A stretch of 64,000 nt of DNA from Agromyces sp. CF514 (GCF_900113185.1 NZ_FOZD01000002.1:992001-1056000), one strand, 5' to 3'; positions 16,896 to 26,662 are shown, counted from the first letter of the stretch. Translations and numbers: made by a program. The notes: a model not told the origin generated them from the sequence alone.

Positions 16896-16930
16896 TTCGA
16901 AAAAGGTCTGGACGGGCTACCATTCAGACC
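16896..16930 (+). promoter_or_regulatory. Permease promoter with overlapping inverted repeat
   Basis: TTCGAA (16896-16901) and TACCAT (16918-16923) are 16 bases apart and could be -35 and -10 boxes. GGTCTG (16905-16910) and CAGACC (16925-16930) form an inverted repeat around the -10. Its GGTC core matches the half-site of the palindrome nearby, so one regulator may bind both. Confidence 0.45.
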
Positions 16931-17006
16931 CCTAAAGTCAGCCCCAAGCATCGCACCCCCCCCGCGCCGGCCGTCGGCTCGCGCGAACGAGCACAAGGGA
17001 GCCGTC

Positions 17007-18584
17007 ATGGCGAAAGACACCCTGAAGGTCTCGGGCGTGAAGTACACGACCGCCGACCAGGGCTACTTCGAGAAGCGCAGACTCACGAGAACGGCCGGCG
17101 TCTGGGGCCTCTGGGGACTCGCGGTCGCCGCGGTCATCTCCGGCGACTTCTCCGGCTGGAACTTCGGCATCGACTTCGCCGGGTTCGGCGGCATGCTGAT
17201 CGCGTTCGCGATCCTCGTGGTCATGTACTACGGCCTGATCTTCTCGATCGGCGAGATGGCCTCGGCGATGCCGCACACGGGCGGGGCGTACTCGTTCTCG
17301 CGCGCGGCCATGGGGCCGTGGGGCGGATTCGTCACCGGGCTCGCCGAGACGATCGAGTACGTCGCGACCACGGCGGTGATCGTGTACTTCTCCGCCGCCT
17401 ACGCGGACAGCATCACGGCCGAACTGCTCGGCTTCTCGATGCCCGCGTGGGTCTGGTGGATCGTGCTCTACCTCGTGTTCATCGCCCTGAACTCGGCCGG
17501 TGCGAGCATCTCGTTCAAGTTCGCGATCGTCGTCTCGATCATCTCCATCGCGATCCTGCTCGTGTTCAGCGCCATGGCGATCTTCTCGGGAGCGTTCTCG
17601 TGGGACAAGCTCTACGACATCGCTCCGGATGCCGGTGCCAGCGCGTTCCTCCCGCACGGCGTCTTCCCGATCCTCTTCGCGCTGCCGTTCGCGATGTGGT
17701 TCTTCCTCGGCATCGAGGAGCTCCCCCTGGCCGCCGAGGAGTCGCACAACCCCGTCCGCGACATCCCCCGTGCCGGGCTCTGGGCACGCGGCACGCTCAT
17801 CGTCACCGGCCTGCTCGTGCTCGTGCTCAACACGGGCGTCATCGGCGCCGAGGCGACCGGCGTCGCGGGCGAGCCGCTGCTCGACGGCTTCCGCGCGATC
17901 GTCGGCGACGGCGCCGCCGCGGTGCTCGCGCTGTTCGCGCTCATCGGCCTGCTCGCGTCGCTGCAGGGCATCATGTTCGCCTACGGACGCAACATGTACT
18001 CGCTCTCGCGGGCCGGCTACTACCCGAGGTTCCTCTCGCTGACCGGCAAGCGGCAGACGCCGTACGTCGCACTGTTCGCGGGCGGCCTGATCGGGTTCAT
18101 CGCCCTCGTCGTGGTCGACGCCGCCGGCGGTGCGACCGGGGTCGCCGGTGCGATCGTGCTGAACATCGCCGTCTGGGGTGCCGTGCTGGCCTACCTGCTG
18201 CAGATGGTCTCGTTCGTGATCCTGCGTCGCAAGTACCCGAACGCCAAGCGTCCGTACCGCAGCCCGTGGGGCGTCGGCGGCGCGGTGACGGCGGCAGTGA
18301 TCGCCGCGCTCATCTTCGTCGGATTCCTGCTGAACCCCACGTTCCTGCCCGCGATCATCGCGATCATCGTGGTCTACGTGGTCATGCTCGCGATCTTCGC
18401 CCTCTGGGGCCGGCACCGCCTCGTGCTCTCGCCCGAGGAGGAGTACGCCGTCTCCGGCGGCCTGCACGGCGATCCGCAGGCCGAGGGCTACGGCGGCGCG
18501 GTCGAGCAGGAGCTGCTCGCTGCCGACGGCGTCGACGACGCCGGCGGAGCCGCCGACCCCGTGGGCGGCTCCGGAGCGAGCTGA
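17007..18584 (+). CDS. APC-superfamily amine permease, ethanolamine-permease (Eat)-like
   Basis: Encodes 525 residues with 12 membrane segments and a 55-residue cytoplasmic tail. The block WGLWGLAVAAVISGDFSGWN in the first helix region, the motif MASAMPHTGGAYSF, and the helix IEELPLAAEES are those of the ethanolamine permease branch of amino-acid transporters. It is divergent from the GS-like ligase gene and ends in a strong terminator. The substrate call (ethanolamine) rests on family resemblance plus the neighbouring gamma-glutamyl pathway; another small amine is possible. AAGGGAG stands 8 bases before the ATG. Confidence 0.82.
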   Translation: MAKDTLKVSGVKYTTADQGYFEKRRLTRTAGVWGLWGLAVAAVISGDFSGWNFGIDFAGFGGMLIAFAILVVMYYGLIFSIGEMASAMPHTGGAYSFSRAAMGPWGGFVTGLAETIEYVATTAVIVYFSAAYADSITAELLGFSMPAWVWWIVLYLVFIALNSAGASISFKFAIVVSIISIAILLVFSAMAIFSGAFSWDKLYDIAPDAGASAFLPHGVFPILFALPFAMWFFLGIEELPLAAEESHNPVRDIPRAGLWARGTLIVTGLLVLVLNTGVIGAEATGVAGEPLLDGFRAIVGDGAAAVLALFALIGLLASLQGIMFAYGRNMYSLSRAGYYPRFLSLTGKRQTPYVALFAGGLIGFIALVVVDAAGGATGVAGAIVLNIAVWGAVLAYLLQMVSFVILRRKYPNAKRPYRSPWGVGGAVTAAVIAALIFVGFLLNPTFLPAIIAIIVVYVVMLAIFALWGRHRLVLSPEEEYAVSGGLHGDPQAEGYGGAVEQELLAADGVDDAGGAADPVGGSGAS

Positions 18585-18590
18585 ACGCAC

Positions 18591-18623
18591 CCGATCGGCC
18601 GGTCGATCCGACCGGCCGATCGG
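18591..18623 (+). terminator. Terminator after the permease gene
   Basis: A 33-base perfect palindrome: 15-bp arms starting CCGATCGGCCGG around ATC, 6 bases after the permease stop. Confidence 0.8.
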
Positions 18624-18717
18624 CGCGTCCGGACGATCGATCGCGATCGTCGGCGCACTCAGGATCCGGTCGGGATCCCGCGAGTAGGCTCGATTGCGAA
18701 CCGACCCGGAGGTGTTC

Positions 18718-20184
18718 GTGACGACGACGTCAGACAATCCAACCCCTACCCGAACCGAGACCGATTCCCTCGGAACGGTCGAGGTCCCGGCAGACGCCTA
18801 TTGGGGCGTGCACACGCTTCGGGCCCTCGAGAACTTCCCGATCTCGAAGCGGCCCATCTCGGTCTATCCCGAACTCGTGATCGCGCTCGCCGCCGTCAAG
18901 CAGGCCGCCGCACGGGCGAACCACGACGTCGGCGTGCTGAACGACGAGAAGGCCGCGTGGATCGACGAGGCATGCCAGCGCATCATGGACGGCGCGTTCC
19001 ACGAGCAGTTCGTCGTCGGCGTGATCCAGGGCGGCGCCGGCACGTCGACCAACATGAACGCGAACGAGGTCATCGCCAACGTCGCGCTCGAGCTGGCCGG
19101 GTACGCCAAGGGGCGGTACGACATCCTGCATCCGATCGACGACGTGAACCGCAGCCAGTCGACGAACGACACCTACCCGACCGCGCTCAAGGTCGCGATG
19201 ACCTACTCGCTCACGACCATGCTCGACGAGCTCGAGCTGCTGCGCCGCTCGTTCAGCGCCAAGGGCCGCGAGTTCCACGAGATCCTGAAGGTCGGGCGCA
19301 CGCAGCTGCAGGATGCCGTGCCCATGACGCTCGGCCAGGAGTTCCACGGGTTCGCGACGACGCTCGGCGAAGACCTCGAGCGACTCCGCGAGACGATCAA
19401 GCTGCTCGGCGAGGTGAACCTCGGCGCCACCGCCATCGGAACCGGCATCACCGCCGACCCCGGCTACGCGGGCCGCGCCGTCGCGCATCTCGGCGTGATC
19501 ACCGGCCACCAGCTCGTCACCGCGCCGGACCTCATCGAGGCCACGAGCGACACCGGCGTGTTCATGACGTTCTCGAGCGCGCTGAAGCGCAGCGCGATCA
19601 AGCTCTCGAAGATCTGCAACGACCTGCGCCTGCTCTCGTCGGGTCCGCAGGCGGGCTTCGGCGAGATCAACCTGCCGCCCAAGCAGGCCGGTTCCTCGAT
19701 CATGCCGGGCAAGGTCAACCCCGTGATCCCCGAGGCCGTGAGCCAGGTCGCCTACGCGATCGCCGGCGCCGACCTCACGGTCACCATGGCGGCCGAGAGC
19801 GGGCAGCTGCAGCTGAACGCGTTCGAGCCCGTCATCGCGCACTCCCTGCTGCAGTCGATCACGTGGATGCGCCAGGCCTGCTGGACCCTGCGCGTCAACT
19901 GCGTCGACGGCATCACGGCCAACACCGAGCGGCTCGCCGGCATGGTGGCCTCGAGCGTGGGGGTCATCACGGCGCTCATCCCGTTCATCGGGTACGCCGA
20001 GGCGTCGGCACTGGCGAAGCTCGCGCTCGCGACCGGTCGGCCGGTCGCCGACCTCGTGGTCGAGGCCGGGCTCATGACGCGCGAGGCCGTCGAGGCCCAG
20101 CTGGTGCCTGCGAAGCTCTCGGGCATCGGCCCGATCACGCAGGCGATCCCGGTCATCAAGCTGCAGGGCGAACCCTCGGAGTGA
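18718..20184 (+). CDS. aspA: Aspartate ammonia-lyase
   Basis: Encodes 488 residues. The fumarase/aspartase signature GSSIMPGKVNPV lies near residue 325, and TSTNMNANEVIAN and NRSQSTNDTYPTA mark the active-site regions. The enzyme turns aspartate into fumarate and ammonia. Aspartase is preferred over fumarase C because the N-terminal strand reads DSLGTVEVPADAYWGVHTLRALENFPIS, in part YWGVHTLRALENF, as in AspA. The start is the GTG 5 bases after GGAGG; an upstream in-frame ATG lacks a ribosome site. It stands alone between two terminators. Confidence 0.9.
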   Translation: MTTTSDNPTPTRTETDSLGTVEVPADAYWGVHTLRALENFPISKRPISVYPELVIALAAVKQAAARANHDVGVLNDEKAAWIDEACQRIMDGAFHEQFVVGVIQGGAGTSTNMNANEVIANVALELAGYAKGRYDILHPIDDVNRSQSTNDTYPTALKVAMTYSLTTMLDELELLRRSFSAKGREFHEILKVGRTQLQDAVPMTLGQEFHGFATTLGEDLERLRETIKLLGEVNLGATAIGTGITADPGYAGRAVAHLGVITGHQLVTAPDLIEATSDTGVFMTFSSALKRSAIKLSKICNDLRLLSSGPQAGFGEINLPPKQAGSSIMPGKVNPVIPEAVSQVAYAIAGADLTVTMAAESGQLQLNAFEPVIAHSLLQSITWMRQACWTLRVNCVDGITANTERLAGMVASSVGVITALIPFIGYAEASALAKLALATGRPVADLVVEAGLMTREAVEAQLVPAKLSGIGPITQAIPVIKLQGEPSE

Positions 20185-20190
20185 CCCGGC

Positions 20191-20229
20191 GGATGTCGCG
20201 GCGGCCCGGGCTGGGCCGGCGCGGCATCC
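20191..20229 (+). terminator. Terminator after aspA
   Basis: A 17-bp imperfect stem: GGATG, CGCG and CGGCCC blocks pair with their complements around a 5-base loop, 6 bases after the stop. Confidence 0.7.
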
Positions 20230-20254
20230 GTGCTCGGGATCGTGTTCACCGAAC

Positions 20255-20270
20255 GGATGCCGTGGCATCC
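20255..20270. repeat. GGATGCC-NN-GGCATCC palindrome, copy 2
   Basis: Perfect 16-bp palindrome with GT at the centre, between aspA and the convergent FAH-family gene. Confidence 0.8.
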
Positions 20271-20308
20271 GCTCGTGCGATTCACGCGGAGGCGCGAGGG
20301 GCGCGAGG

Positions 20309-21238
20309 TCAGATGACGCGGCAGTGGGTCGTCAGCGACCCGATGCCCTCGATGCTCACCGTCACGGTCGAGCCGTCGCGCATGAACACGGGCGGCTTGC
20401 GCGAGTAGCCGGCGCCGCCGGGGCTGCCCGTGGAGATGAGGGTTCCGGGCGGGATCGTGGCCGAGCGCGAGAGCAGCGAGATGATCTCGGCGACGCTGCG
20501 CACCATCTCGGCGGTCGACGCGTCCTGCATGATGCTGCCGTCGAGGTTCGTCGTGAGCCAGAGGTCCTGCGGGTCGGGGATCTCGTCGGCCGTCACCACG
20601 ACCGGGCCGGTGGGCGTGAAGCCGTCGAACGACTTGCACCTCGACCACTGCGCCTCGGAGAACTGGATGTTGCGCGCCGTGATGTCGTTGACCACGGTGT
20701 AGCCCCACACGTAGTCGAGCGCGTCGCGCGCGTGCACGCCGCGCGCCGGCTTGCCGATGATGACGCCGAGCTCGGCCTCGTAGTCGACCTCTTCGGACAG
20801 GTCGGCGGGCCACGTGGTCGTCGCACCGTGCGCGGTCAGCGAGTTCGGCCACAGCGAGAAGATGGTCATCGCGGTCTCGGAGCGCAGCTTCAGCTCTGAC
20901 GCATGCGCCGCGTAGTTCGCGCCGATCGCGATGACCTGCGCGGGCCGCAGCACGGCCGACGAGTGGCGCAGGTCTGCGACGCGGTGCCGGGGGAGTGCGG
21001 CCGGGGCGACGGATGCCTCGAACTCGAGTTCGTGCTCGTGCTCGGTCGCGGCCTCGGGGTCGGGTGCGCCGACGGCCGCACGCACGCGGGCGAGCCCTTC
21101 TGGCCCCTGCTCGATGAGGTCCTGCAGGTCGCGCGGCGCGCGGCGCATCACCTCGTCGAGGAAGATCGCGGATTCGCCGTCGACCACCGCGAGTCGGGGG
21201 GTCGTCTGGCCGTCGACTCTGAGGTGCGCAAATCTCAC
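20309..21238 (-). CDS. Fumarylacetoacetate hydrolase-family protein
   Basis: Encodes 309 residues. The C-terminal FAH domain shows IGANYAAHASE, the metal-binding EVDYEAELGVIIGK (Glu/Glu/Asp type), GYTVVNDITARN, and ISTGSPGGAG. Such enzymes split C-C bonds of acylpyruvates. It is divergent from L-fuconate dehydratase, so a likely substrate is 2,4-diketo-3-deoxy-L-fuconate, giving pyruvate and lactate; this follows from known bacterial L-fucose pathways and is inference here. The start is GTG, with no Shine-Dalgarno but TAGCCT six bases before it, so the mRNA is probably leaderless. Confidence 0.85.
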   Translation of the reverse strand: MRFAHLRVDGQTTPRLAVVDGESAIFLDEVMRRAPRDLQDLIEQGPEGLARVRAAVGAPDPEAATEHEHELEFEASVAPAALPRHRVADLRHSSAVLRPAQVIAIGANYAAHASELKLRSETAMTIFSLWPNSLTAHGATTTWPADLSEEVDYEAELGVIIGKPARGVHARDALDYVWGYTVVNDITARNIQFSEAQWSRCKSFDGFTPTGPVVVTADEIPDPQDLWLTTNLDGSIMQDASTAEMVRSVAEIISLLSRSATIPPGTLISTGSPGGAGYSRKPPVFMRDGSTVTVSIEGIGSLTTHCRVI

Positions 21239-21244
21239 TTGTCT

Positions 21245-21250
21245 AGGCTA
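21245..21250 (-). promoter_or_regulatory. -10 box of a leaderless FAH-family transcript
   Basis: TAGCCT on the minus strand, followed by 6 bases and the GTG start codon. Transcription would start at or next to the start codon. Confidence 0.5.
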
Positions 21251-21378
21251 ACGGCCCGATTCACCCCGAACCTGTGCGAGACGTACAAGATCGGATGCGG
21301 AGTCCGACACGATGTCGATGAGTCGGAGGTGTCGACCACGTGCCCGCCAGGCGCGCTCCACGGCGCCGACGTCGCAGG

Positions 21379-21469
21379 AACATCCGAAGTCTCATCCCTG
21401 AAACAGCGTCAATTCGGCGAAATCTGATGCTCTCGAAGGGTTGACGCCGCAGACATCGGATGTTTATGC
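21379..21469 (+). promoter_or_regulatory. Promoter and operators of the fuconate/ABC operon
   Basis: TTGACG (21441-21446) and TTATGC (21464-21469) are 17 bases apart, the best -35/-10 pair in the window. ACATCGGATGT (21453-21463), a perfect 11-bp palindrome, fills the spacer. A related AACATCCGAAGT lies upstream (21379-21390). A repressor on the palindrome would block RNA polymerase. The rest of the 255-base divergent gap shows nothing else I can name. Confidence 0.6.
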
Positions 21470-21493
21470 TCGTCCTGCCCACGAAAGGACCTC

Positions 21494-22798
21494 ATGAGCA
21501 CCATCGTCAGCGTTGACACCACGGACATCCGCTTTCCGACCTCCCTGCAGCTCGACGGGTCGGACGCGATGAACCCCGACCCCGACTACTCGGCCGCCTA
21601 CCTCGTGATCGGCACCGACGCGGGCGACGGCCTCGAGGGCCACGCGTTCGTGTTCACGATCGGGCGAGGCAACGACGTGCAGGTCGCCGCACTCGACGCC
21701 CTCAGGGGCCACCTGGTCGGGCAGGACGTCGAGGCGCTGCTCGGCGACATGGGGGCCACCTGGCGCCTGCTCGCCCACGACTCGCAGCTGCGCTGGCTCG
21801 GCCCCGAGAAGGGCGTCATGCACATGGCGATCGGCGCCGCGATCGACGCCCTCTGGGATCTCAAGGCCAAGCGCGCCGGCCTGCCGCTCTGGCAGCTCCT
21901 CGCGCGCATGACCCCCCAGGAGCTCGTCGACACGGTCGACTTCCGCTACCTCTCCGACGCGATCACGCGCGACGAGGCGCTCGGGATCCTCAGCGCAGCC
22001 GCCCCCGGGCGGGCCGCGCGCGAGGCGGAGCTGCTCGCCGTCGGGTACCCGGCCTACACGACCAGCCCCGGATGGCTCGGCTACTCCGACGAGAAGCTCG
22101 ATCGGCTCTGCCGCGAGGCCGTCGCCGACGGGTTCCCGCAGATCAAGCTCAAGGTCGGCGGCGACCTCGCCGACGACCGGCGCCGCCTCGCGATCGCCCG
22201 CGCCGCGGTCGGACCCGGGTTCCCGATCGCGATCGACGCGAACCAGCGGTGGGACGTCGCCGACGCGATCGCGTGGGTCAGCGCGCTCGCCGAGTTCGAC
22301 GTGGCCTGGATCGAGGAGCCGACGAGCCCCGACGACATCCTGGGCCACGCCGCCATCGCGCGCGGCGTCGCGCCGATCCGCGTGGCGACCGGCGAGCACG
22401 TCGCGAACCGGGTCGTCTTCAAGCAGCTGCTCCAGGCGGGCGGCATGGCCGTCATGCAGATCGACGCGACCCGCGTCGGCGGCGTCAACGAGAACATCGC
22501 CAACCTGCTGCTCGCGGCGAAGTTCGGCGTGCCGGTCTGCCCGCACGCCGGCGGCGTGGGGCTCTGCGAGGCCGTGCAGCACCTCTCGATGTTCGACTAC
22601 GTCGCCGTCTCGGGCACCATGGACGGTCGCATGATCGAGTTCGTCGACCACCTGCACGAGCACTTCGCGACCCCCGTGGTCGTCGAGCGCGGCCGGTACC
22701 TCGCGCCCGTCGCTCCCGGCGCCGGCACCGAGATGCGCGCCGCCTCGATCGAGGAGTACTCCTGGCGCGGCGCGCACGTCGGCGAGGTACCCGCATGA
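21494..22798 (+). CDS. fucD: L-fuconate dehydratase (enolase superfamily)
   Basis: Encodes 434 residues of the mandelate racemase/enolase superfamily. The N-terminal [21 protein letters not shown] is characteristic of L-fuconate dehydratases, including the mammalian relative ENOSF1. The KxK base motif (IKLKVGG, about residue 218) and metal ligands in [16 protein letters not shown] and TGEH are present. The enzyme removes water from L-fuconate to form 2-keto-3-deoxy-L-fuconate. AAAGGA precedes the ATG; its stop overlaps the next start (ATGA). It leads an operon with a sugar ABC importer. Confidence 0.9.
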   Translation: MSTIVSVDTTDIRFPTSLQLDGSDAMNPDPDYSAAYLVIGTDAGDGLEGHAFVFTIGRGNDVQVAALDALRGHLVGQDVEALLGDMGATWRLLAHDSQLRWLGPEKGVMHMAIGAAIDALWDLKAKRAGLPLWQLLARMTPQELVDTVDFRYLSDAITRDEALGILSAAAPGRAAREAELLAVGYPAYTTSPGWLGYSDEKLDRLCREAVADGFPQIKLKVGGDLADDRRRLAIARAAVGPGFPIAIDANQRWDVADAIAWVSALAEFDVAWIEEPTSPDDILGHAAIARGVAPIRVATGEHVANRVVFKQLLQAGGMAVMQIDATRVGGVNENIANLLLAAKFGVPVCPHAGGVGLCEAVQHLSMFDYVAVSGTMDGRMIEFVDHLHEHFATPVVVERGRYLAPVAPGAGTEMRAASIEEYSWRGAHVGEVPA

Positions 22799-24330
22799 GC
22801 CCCGACGAGACATCCGCACCGCTGCTCGACCTGCGCGGGGTGAGCAAGGGGTTCCCGGGCGTGCAGGCGCTCGACGACGTCGACCTCGAGCTGCGCCGCG
22901 GCGAGGTGCTGGCCCTCGTCGGCGAGAACGGCGCCGGCAAGTCGACCCTCATGAAGCTGCTCGCGGGCATCTACGTGCCCGATGCCGGCACGTTCCGCCT
23001 GAACGGCGAGCAGATCGCCATCGAAGGCCCCAAGCACGCGCAGGAACTCGGCATCTCGATCATCCACCAGGAGTTCAACCTCATGCCCGACCTCACGGTC
23101 GCGCAGAACATCTACATCGGCCGCGAACAGCGCTCCGCGGGCTTCTTCCTCGACGAGCGCGCCCTCAACCGTCGTGCGCGCAAGCTCTTCGAAGGGCTCG
23201 GGCTCGCGCTCGACCCGAGCGAGCGCATCGAGCACCTCACCGTCGCGAAGCAGCAGATGGTCGAGATCGCGAAAGCGCTCTCGTTCGACGCGAAGGTGCT
23301 CATCATGGACGAGCCCACCGCCGCGCTGAACGACGCCGAGGTCGACGTGCTCTTCGAGCTCATCGGCCGGTTCAAGCGGCCCGACACCGGTGTCATCTAC
23401 ATCTCGCATCGTATGGAGGAGCTCACCCGCATCTCCGACCGCATCACGGTGCTGCGCGACGGGCGCAACGTCGGCACCCGCATCACGGCCGAGACCGACC
23501 AGCGCGAGGTCATCTCGCTCATGGTCGGCCGCGAGATCTCGGGCGAGCAGCGCCCCGGCCCGCGCTCTGCCGAAGCAGGCCGCGAACCCGTGCTCACTGT
23601 CGCGGGCCTGTCGACGCGTTCGCTGCTGCGCGACGTGAGCTTCGAGGTGCACGCCGGCGAGATCCTCGGCTTCGCCGGGCTCATGGGCGCCGGCCGCACC
23701 GAGGTCGCCAGGGCGATCGTGGGCGCCGATCCGAAGGAGTCGGGCGAGATCCGCATGCACGGCCGCCCGGTCTCGATCGGAAACCCCGCAGAGGCGTCGC
23801 GCCACGGCATCGGCTACCTCTCCGAGGACCGCAAGCACCTCGGCGTGCTGCTCGAACGCAGCGTGCGCGAGAACATCGTGCTCTCCGCACTGCGGGACTA
23901 CACGTCGGCCCTCGGCTTCGTCAACGACACCCGCATCGAGTCGACCGGCCGCGACTACATCGAGAAGCTCCGCATCAAGACCCCGTCGAGCGCCCAGCTC
24001 GTGCGCAACCTCTCGGGCGGCAACCAGCAGAAGGTCGTCATCGCGAAGTGGCTCGCGAAGGACTGCGACGTGCTCATCTTCGACGAACCGACGCGCGGCA
24101 TCGACGTCGGCGCGAAAGAGGAGATCTACGCACTGCTGAAGGGCCTCGCCGAGCAGGGCAAGGCGATCGTCATGATCTCCTCCGAACTGCCCGAGGTGCT
24201 GCGGCTCTCCGACCGCATCGCCGTGATGGCCGAGGGGCGGCTCACCGCGATCCTCGACAACGCCGATGCCACTCAGGAGAACCTCATGGACTACGCAACC
24301 CGATTCTCGAGCGAAGGAACGATCGCATGA
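22795..24330 (+). CDS. Sugar ABC importer, tandem ATPase (RbsA/MglA type)
   Basis: Encodes 511 residues with two fused ATPase domains. The first has Walker [10 protein letters not shown] (about residues 42-50); its usual LSGGQ signature is replaced by HLTVAKQQM, and the DEPTAAL Walker B follows. The second has the degenerate P-loop GLMGAGRTE, the signature LSGGNQQKV and [10 protein letters not shown]. This layout is that of CUT2 monosaccharide importers. It overlaps fucD and the permease by ATGA on each side. Downstream of the fuconate dehydratase, the cargo is likely L-fucose or a related sugar. Confidence 0.92.
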   Translation: MSPDETSAPLLDLRGVSKGFPGVQALDDVDLELRRGEVLALVGENGAGKSTLMKLLAGIYVPDAGTFRLNGEQIAIEGPKHAQELGISIIHQEFNLMPDLTVAQNIYIGREQRSAGFFLDERALNRRARKLFEGLGLALDPSERIEHLTVAKQQMVEIAKALSFDAKVLIMDEPTAALNDAEVDVLFELIGRFKRPDTGVIYISHRMEELTRISDRITVLRDGRNVGTRITAETDQREVISLMVGREISGEQRPGPRSAEAGREPVLTVAGLSTRSLLRDVSFEVHAGEILGFAGLMGAGRTEVARAIVGADPKESGEIRMHGRPVSIGNPAEASRHGIGYLSEDRKHLGVLLERSVRENIVLSALRDYTSALGFVNDTRIESTGRDYIEKLRIKTPSSAQLVRNLSGGNQQKVVIAKWLAKDCDVLIFDEPTRGIDVGAKEEIYALLKGLAEQGKAIVMISSELPEVLRLSDRIAVMAEGRLTAILDNADATQENLMDYATRFSSEGTIA

Positions 24331-25364
24331 CGAGCCCCACCGTCACCCCACCGAAGCCCGATCGCGATCCCTCGACGACGGCGTTCGCGGCGATCGATCG
24401 CGGCACACCCCGGTTCGCGCGCCTGCGCGGATCGCTGCAGCAGCTGCTGGCGTTCGCCAGCCTGATCCTCATCGTGGTGGTGTTCTCGCTCGCGAGCCCG
24501 CACTTCTTCACGGCGAACAACCTCGTCTCGATCCTCACCGCGGCGACCGTGACCGGCATCCTCGCGCTCGGCACGACCTTCGTCATCATCACCGGCGGCA
24601 TCGACCTCTCGATCGGCACCGGCATGGTGCTCTCGGGGGTCATGGCGGGCGTGTTCCTGACCTACCTCGGCTGGCCCCTCTGGGCGGGCGTCATCGCGAC
24701 GATCCTGTTCGGCGGTCTCATCGGCCTCATCAACGGCGTCAACATCTCGGTGCTCGGCATCCCGCCGTTCATCGCGACGCTCGGCATGATGCTCATCGCC
24801 GCCGGGCTCTCGCTCGTGATCTCGGGCACCAAGCCGATCTACTTCAAGGAGCACCCCGACTTCCAGTCGATCATGAACCTGTCGATCATCCCCGGCATCC
24901 GGTTCCCGCTCGGCGTCGCGATCTTCATCGTGATGATCGTCATCGCCGCCGTGCTGCTCTCGAAGACGATCCTCGGCCGGTACACGTTCTCGATCGGCTC
25001 GAACGAGGCCGCGACCGCGCTCTCGGGCGTCAACGTGCGTCGGTGGAAGATCATCATCTACACGCTCGCCGGACTCTTCGTCGGCCTCGCGGGCGTGCTG
25101 AGCGCCTCGCGGCTGTCGTCGGCGCAGCCCACCGGCGGCATGGGTCTCGAACTCGAGGCGATCGCCGCGGTCGTCATCGGCGGCACCTCGCTGCAGGGCG
25201 GCAAGGGCTCCATCGTCGGCACCGTCATCGGCGCGCTCATCATGGCCGTGCTCACCAACGGCCTGCGCATCATCTCGGTGCCGCAGGAGTGGCAGTCGGT
25301 CGCGGTCGGCGTCGTCATCCTCGTCGCCGTGTACCTCGACATGCTGCGCCGCCGGCGCGCCTGA
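24327..25364 (+). CDS. Sugar ABC importer, permease (RbsC type)
   Basis: Encodes 345 residues with about ten membrane helices. GTTFVIITGGIDLSIGTGM, the family hallmark of CUT2 permeases, and SGVNVRRWKIIIYTLAG with GGTSLQGGKGS near the end are seen. It forms the membrane channel with the tandem ATPase, whose stop it overlaps by 4 bases, and the lipoprotein encoded 111 bases downstream. No separate second permease gene exists, so it likely works as a homodimer as in Rbs. Confidence 0.92.
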   Translation: MTSPTVTPPKPDRDPSTTAFAAIDRGTPRFARLRGSLQQLLAFASLILIVVVFSLASPHFFTANNLVSILTAATVTGILALGTTFVIITGGIDLSIGTGMVLSGVMAGVFLTYLGWPLWAGVIATILFGGLIGLINGVNISVLGIPPFIATLGMMLIAAGLSLVISGTKPIYFKEHPDFQSIMNLSIIPGIRFPLGVAIFIVMIVIAAVLLSKTILGRYTFSIGSNEAATALSGVNVRRWKIIIYTLAGLFVGLAGVLSASRLSSAQPTGGMGLELEAIAAVVIGGTSLQGGKGSIVGTVIGALIMAVLTNGLRIISVPQEWQSVAVGVVILVAVYLDMLRRRRA

Positions 25365-25475
25365 CCGAACGACCGTCGCCCGCGGCATCCGGGCGCCGGA
25401 GGCATCACCCGCACCACCGCACCACCTGAACCGCACCAACCCGCATCACCGAATCCGAAAGAACAAGGAGTGATC

Positions 25476-26456
25476 ATGTTCAAGAAGCGCACGATCGGCA
25501 CCGTCGCCGGTCTCGTCGCCGCAGCCCTGGTACTCGCAGGCTGCGCCGACAGCGGCTCGTCCGGCGGCGACTCGAGCGGCGACAAGCCGTACGTCGCCCT
25601 GGTCTCGAAGGGCTTCCAGCACCAGTTCTGGCAGGCCGTGAAGGCGGGCGCCGAGCAGGCCGCCGAGGAGTTCGACGTCGAGATCACCTTCGAGGGGCCC
25701 GACACCGAGGCCGACGTCGACCAGCAGATCCAGATGCTGCAGACCGCGCTCGACAAGAACCCCGCCGCCATCGGCTTCGCCGCGCTCGACAGCCAGGCCG
25801 CAGGCCCGCTGCTCCAGCAGGCGAAGGACTCGAACATCCCCGTCGTCGCGTTCGACTCCGGCGTCGACAGCGACATCCCGGTGACGACCGCCGCGACCGA
25901 CAACCTCGCGGCCGCGGCCGAGGCGGCCAAGCACATGGCCGACGCGATCGACCACGAGGGCAAGGTCGCCCTCGTCGTGCACGACCAGACCTCGGTCACC
26001 GGGCAGGAGCGTCGCGACGGCTTCGTGCAGTACATGGAGGACAACGAGCCGAACATCGAGATCGTCGACATCCAGTACGGCGGCGGCGACCAGGCGAAGT
26101 CGGCCGACCTCGCCAAGGCGATCATCGCCGCGAACCCCGACCTCAAGGGCATCTACGGCTCGAACGAGGGTTCAGCGATCGGCGTCGTGCAGGCCGTCAA
26201 GGAGCTCGGCATCGACCCCGCGACGCTCGCGGTCGTCGGCTTCGACTCGGGCAAGGCGCAGATGGACGCCATCCGTGAAGGCCTCATGATCGGCGCCATC
26301 ACGCAGAACCCGGTCGGCATCGGCTACGAGACCGTCAAGGCCGCCGTCGAGGCGATCGACGGCAAGGACCTGCCGAAGACGATCGACACGGGCTTCTACT
26401 GGTACGACGTCTCGAACATCGACGACGATGAGATCCAGGCCGTCCTCTACGAGTGA
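25476..26456 (+). CDS. Sugar-binding lipoprotein of the ABC importer
   Basis: Encodes 326 residues. A lipoprotein signal peptide ends in LAGC with the lipidated Cys at residue 23, followed by a Ser/Gly/Asp linker and a type I periplasmic-binding fold (VALVSKGFQHQFWQAVKAGA, VVAFDSGVD, GIYGSNEGSA, VVGFDSG). It delivers sugar to the permease. AAGGAG sits 5 bases before the ATG; an in-frame GTG 6 bases earlier overlaps that site and is unlikely. The short gap before it, rich in CACC repeats, shows no terminator. It ends the operon. Confidence 0.92.
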   Translation: MFKKRTIGTVAGLVAAALVLAGCADSGSSGGDSSGDKPYVALVSKGFQHQFWQAVKAGAEQAAEEFDVEITFEGPDTEADVDQQIQMLQTALDKNPAAIGFAALDSQAAGPLLQQAKDSNIPVVAFDSGVDSDIPVTTAATDNLAAAAEAAKHMADAIDHEGKVALVVHDQTSVTGQERRDGFVQYMEDNEPNIEIVDIQYGGGDQAKSADLAKAIIAANPDLKGIYGSNEGSAIGVVQAVKELGIDPATLAVVGFDSGKAQMDAIREGLMIGAITQNPVGIGYETVKAAVEAIDGKDLPKTIDTGFYWYDVSNIDDDEIQAVLYE

Positions 26457-26488
26457 TCGGCTGAGATCCGACTCGACGGATCATCCGA

Positions 26489-26514
26489 GGGGCGTCGACG
26501 CGAGTCGGCGCCCC
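26489..26514 (+). terminator. Terminator after the sugar importer operon
   Basis: GGGGCG/CGCCCC with an inner CGAC/GTCG stem and GCGA loop, 32 bases after the stop, followed by TTCG. The remaining 150 bases before the convergent regulator show nothing I can support. Confidence 0.7.
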
Positions 26515-26662
26515 TTCGCCGTGCCCGGGCGGCCGCGGCTCCCGTTGCGAGCGTCGAGCGTCCGCAGTCCGCGCCGTGATCCGCGAGGAGCGGATGCCGC
26601 GTGCCGCCGTCGCTCGGACGGCTCCGTCCGCCCTGCACGGCCGCTGCCGCCGTCGCCCGGCG

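Noticed and set aside
11550..18584. A plain putrescine (Puu) operon
   Set aside because: Kept as the alternative, but the permease resembles ethanolamine carriers and an SDR replaces the PuuB-type amine oxidase, so ethanolamine fits better.
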